This document shows, piece by piece, positions 62,237 to 64,000 of a stretch of 64,000 bases of DNA. The notes under the pieces were generated by a model. It saw only the letters and a list, made by a program, of their open reading frames with translations. It made no database searches and was not told where the DNA came from. The position numbers and the translations under genes are program-made. The stretch covers positions 73,822-137,821 of the forward strand of contig CAKQMD010000001.1 of the NCBI GenBank assembly GCA_934254925.1, in the 5' to 3' direction. Source of the stretch: an uncultured Alphaproteobacteria bacterium. GTDB taxonomy: Bacteria; Pseudomonadota; Alphaproteobacteria; RF32; CAG-239. The stretch's first letter is position 1; every line of letters starts with the position of its first letter.

Positions 62237-64000
62237 CTAAAACAATTTGAGGATTGATTGACTGGCTTGCGAAGCAAGCGACAGCGAATTGACCGCCAAC
62301 TGCTGCCTTGTTTGCAGGGCCAGCATATTGGCCGATTCCTCGTTTATGTCGGCAAGCGTGAGCTTATCAGCTCCTTCTGTCAAAACATTTATCAGGTTTT
62401 GGGTAAAGTTCTCCCGTGTGGTGACAATGGAGTAATAGTTTCCCAGTTCGCTGCTCATCTGCCGGATCTGGTTGAGGGCAGCAGTCAGTTCTTGAATCGA
62501 TTTCACCACATCACCTTGGTTTTGCCAATCGGTGGTCACCAAACCCAAAGCTTTGGCCGCCGCGTCTTTGCTCTGCACAGAGAGTTGCGCCGAACGATTT
62601 TCATTGAACGTCACCATCAGATCCTGGCCCCGTAAAAGGTTGATTCCTTTGTAAGAACTGTCTTTGATCAAAGAATCATATTGCTTGATGATATTTTCAT
62701 ATGAAATGGCATTTTGTACTCTGGCAGCTTGCGCGGAAATCTCAAAAACAGACAACCAAGCAGAATCAAATTGTGAGGTAACTGTCTCTTTGGCATTGGG
62801 ATCAAGATCTTGAAACGATGAACTGTCCAAATCATTGCGTTGATTAAGCTCAGGTAAAGTATAAAGTTTATTGTTCCAGGAAATCTGGCTACCTGCCACA
62901 GCCGAAAAGACGGCAGTTCCGTCATCAACCGAATTATTAATCAAATTTTGCGCCGTCACACTCAGCTTCACTTCTGGAGAGGAAATTTCCAGTTCGACTA
63001 AATGCAAATAATTCCCACTATTGATCGAAAAAAAAGCTACATTAACATTCGCCGTCATCCTAACCCTGTCATCAAAACGATAACTTCCGTAAGAAAAAGC
63101 CCTGTCAGCCTTGATATTAATCTTGCTGTTATTCTCAAACGCAACCTGACAATCCTCAAAGGCACGAGTTTTAACCTCTATATTTACCGAGGCATCTCCT
63201 CTAATTGTTGCTCGTGTATTATAAACACCATATCCCCTGTTAGAAGCCAGCTTCATATTAAGCCGACTATGCCCCTCCATAATAAAAGAAGTTTCCCTGA
63301 TACCTGTCAAAGAAATATTTCGTTCATTGGAACTATAAAAATTATTAATCCCCCTCAATTCAAAATCACTGTCTCCGATAGAACCGCGAACCATCGAAAT
63401 ATGATAACCGCCGGATTCTGAAGAGAGAGGCGCATATTGCGTATCCACCTTAATATCCAGATTTTGCAAAATACTACCCGAAGTTCGCCCCAACCAAACA
63501 ACGGCTCCTCCATTGGTATTTTTAGAAAAAGCAGTTGATAAACTCAAATCAGAAATTAAACTTCCTTCTGACGAAACCTCAATCCCATGTATCCCTTTTG
63601 TATAATTTTGAAAATCAAAGTTAAGTTTTGAAAATTTTTCGCATTCACTATCCTCAATCCCATAATAACCAACACCGACTAAATTTTGTCCTTCTTTCAA
63701 TTTTAGACTGTTTTGACAGTTAATCTGGCCATAAATAACGATGTCACCCTGTTTTCCGGAAGTAACGGCAGACTCTAACTCTTCCCAAGTACTGACTACT
63801 GCCACCACGCCTTCTTGCCCCTCAAACCAGGATTTAGAAGGGATATTCACCGTCTCTAAAGCCTGAGTTGCCGTCGCCGAAGCTTGTTCCAACAACTTTG
63901 CACCAGCTTCCAAGCCTTCGGTCGCCGCTTTAATCGTCTGGATCCCTTGCGCCATGGAATCCAACAAGGCCGACAAATCGCTGGCGCGGTTGTTTAAGGA
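62237..64000 (-). CDS. Flagellin with beta-helix insert, partial (5' end beyond the window)
   Basis: 587 visible residues. It starts in frame within the conserved flagellin N-terminal helix (SLNNRASDLSALLDSMAQGI) and continues as IQTIKAATEGLEAGAKLLEQ. Residues about 65-345 form a different domain, beginning STWEELESAVTSGKQGDIVI (a pectate-lyase-like N-terminal pattern) and continuing with short, regularly spaced strand repeats rich in Asn, Ser and Gly, a likely right-handed parallel beta-helix. From about 405 the chain returns to flagellin: YDSLIKDSSYKGINLL, TTRENFTQNLINVL and the C-terminal NMLALQTRQQLAVNSL and SLASQASQSIL. It would expose a large beta-helix on the filament surface. Confidence 0.88.
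   Translation of the reverse strand, partial: SLNNRASDLSALLDSMAQGIQTIKAATEGLEAGAKLLEQASATATQALETVNIPSKSWFEGQEGVVAVVSTWEELESAVTSGKQGDIVIYGQINCQNSLKLKEGQNLVGVGYYGIEDSECEKFSKLNFDFQNYTKGIHGIEVSSEGSLISDLSLSTAFSKNTNGGAVVWLGRTSGSILQNLDIKVDTQYAPLSSESGGYHISMVRGSIGDSDFELRGINNFYSSNERNISLTGIRETSFIMEGHSRLNMKLASNRGYGVYNTRATIRGDASVNIEVKTRAFEDCQVAFENNSKINIKADRAFSYGSYRFDDRVRMTANVNVAFFSINSGNYLHLVELEISSPEVKLSVTAQNLINNSVDDGTAVFSAVAGSQISWNNKLYTLPELNQRNDLDSSSFQDLDPNAKETVTSQFDSAWLSVFEISAQAARVQNAISYENIIKQYDSLIKDSSYKGINLLRGQDLMVTFNENRSAQLSVQSKDAAAKALGLVTTDWQNQGDVVKSIQELTAALNQIRQMSSELGNYYSIVTTRENFTQNLINVLTEGADKLTLADINEESANMLALQTRQQLAVNSLSLASQASQSILKLF

Overview
The window looks like the chromosome of an alphaproteobacterium. 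Four things support this: a LexA operator of the direct-repeat type GTTC-N7-GTTC in front of lexA, a FlbD-type sigma54 activator inside a flagellar operon, an RNase E whose S1 domain carries a large acidic insertion, and alphaproteobacterial versions of PgpA, FtsB, bactofilin and flagellin. Genes are packed tightly, with many ATGA overlaps and convergent genes that abut or overlap. An exported ubiquitin-like domain and several Cys-rich exported proteins suggest a host-associated, perhaps intestinal, lineage. That last point is inference.

Layout. 1-9.3 kb (all minus strand): a HAD hydrolase fragment, a YhdP/AsmA-like giant, a membrane-anchored alpha/beta hydrolase, prfB with an intact programmed +1 frameshift, PBP1A and an AmiC-type amidase. 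9.3-13.6 kb (plus): rne behind a long, hairpin-rich leader, then a BepA-like M48 protease. 13.7-16.1 kb: an unrecognised 555-residue protein and an S1-like protein, convergent around a perfect terminator. 16.3-28.1 kb: a ten-gene flagellar operon (fliF-fliG-fliH-fliN-flbD-flhA-flhF-flhG-fliK-like-dnaJ-like). 28.3-33.3 kb: fliK-flgD-flgE, read from a consensus sigma54 promoter. 33.4-35.6 kb: M23 peptidase, bactofilin, smpB. 35.7-44 kb: pgpA, ftsB, a lipoprotein, the Cys-rich/ubiquitin fusion, lexA, a lysozyme-like protein, lysS, a YibQ-like deacetylase and a CatB/Vat-type acetyltransferase. 44-46.2 kb: a tandem-domain ArsR regulator divergent from a three-gene CxxC/thioredoxin-like operon. 46.2-52.9 kb: a YjbR protein, two small proteins, thrS, a glycosyltransferase, a hydrolase, an L,D-transpeptidase and a MazG-like protein.

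52.9-57.9 kb is an AT-rich accessory island ending at tRNA-Glu(TTC). It holds a pyrophosphatase/P-loop kinase fusion, an HD phosphohydrolase, a truncated adenosylhomocysteinase-like NAD domain, a frameshifted SDR pseudogene and two Nudix hydrolases. A 19-bp duplicate of the tRNA 3' end and other ATCACC(A)-plus-terminator junctions lie inside it. 58-64 kb returns to core-like genes: a glycosyltransferase, an MBL-fold hydrolase, ComEC, a small Cys-rich secreted protein, and a flagellin cut by the window end whose variable region looks like a parallel beta-helix.

Most notable: (i) a signal-peptide protein made of about eight Cys-rich modules ending in a domain that aligns without gaps to ubiquitin residues 1-72, with the LRGG tail absent; (ii) the beta-helix flagellin; (iii) the tandem-ArsR redox locus; (iv) the tRNA-Glu island with repeated junctions. 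Alignments were done by eye, and no database search was run.
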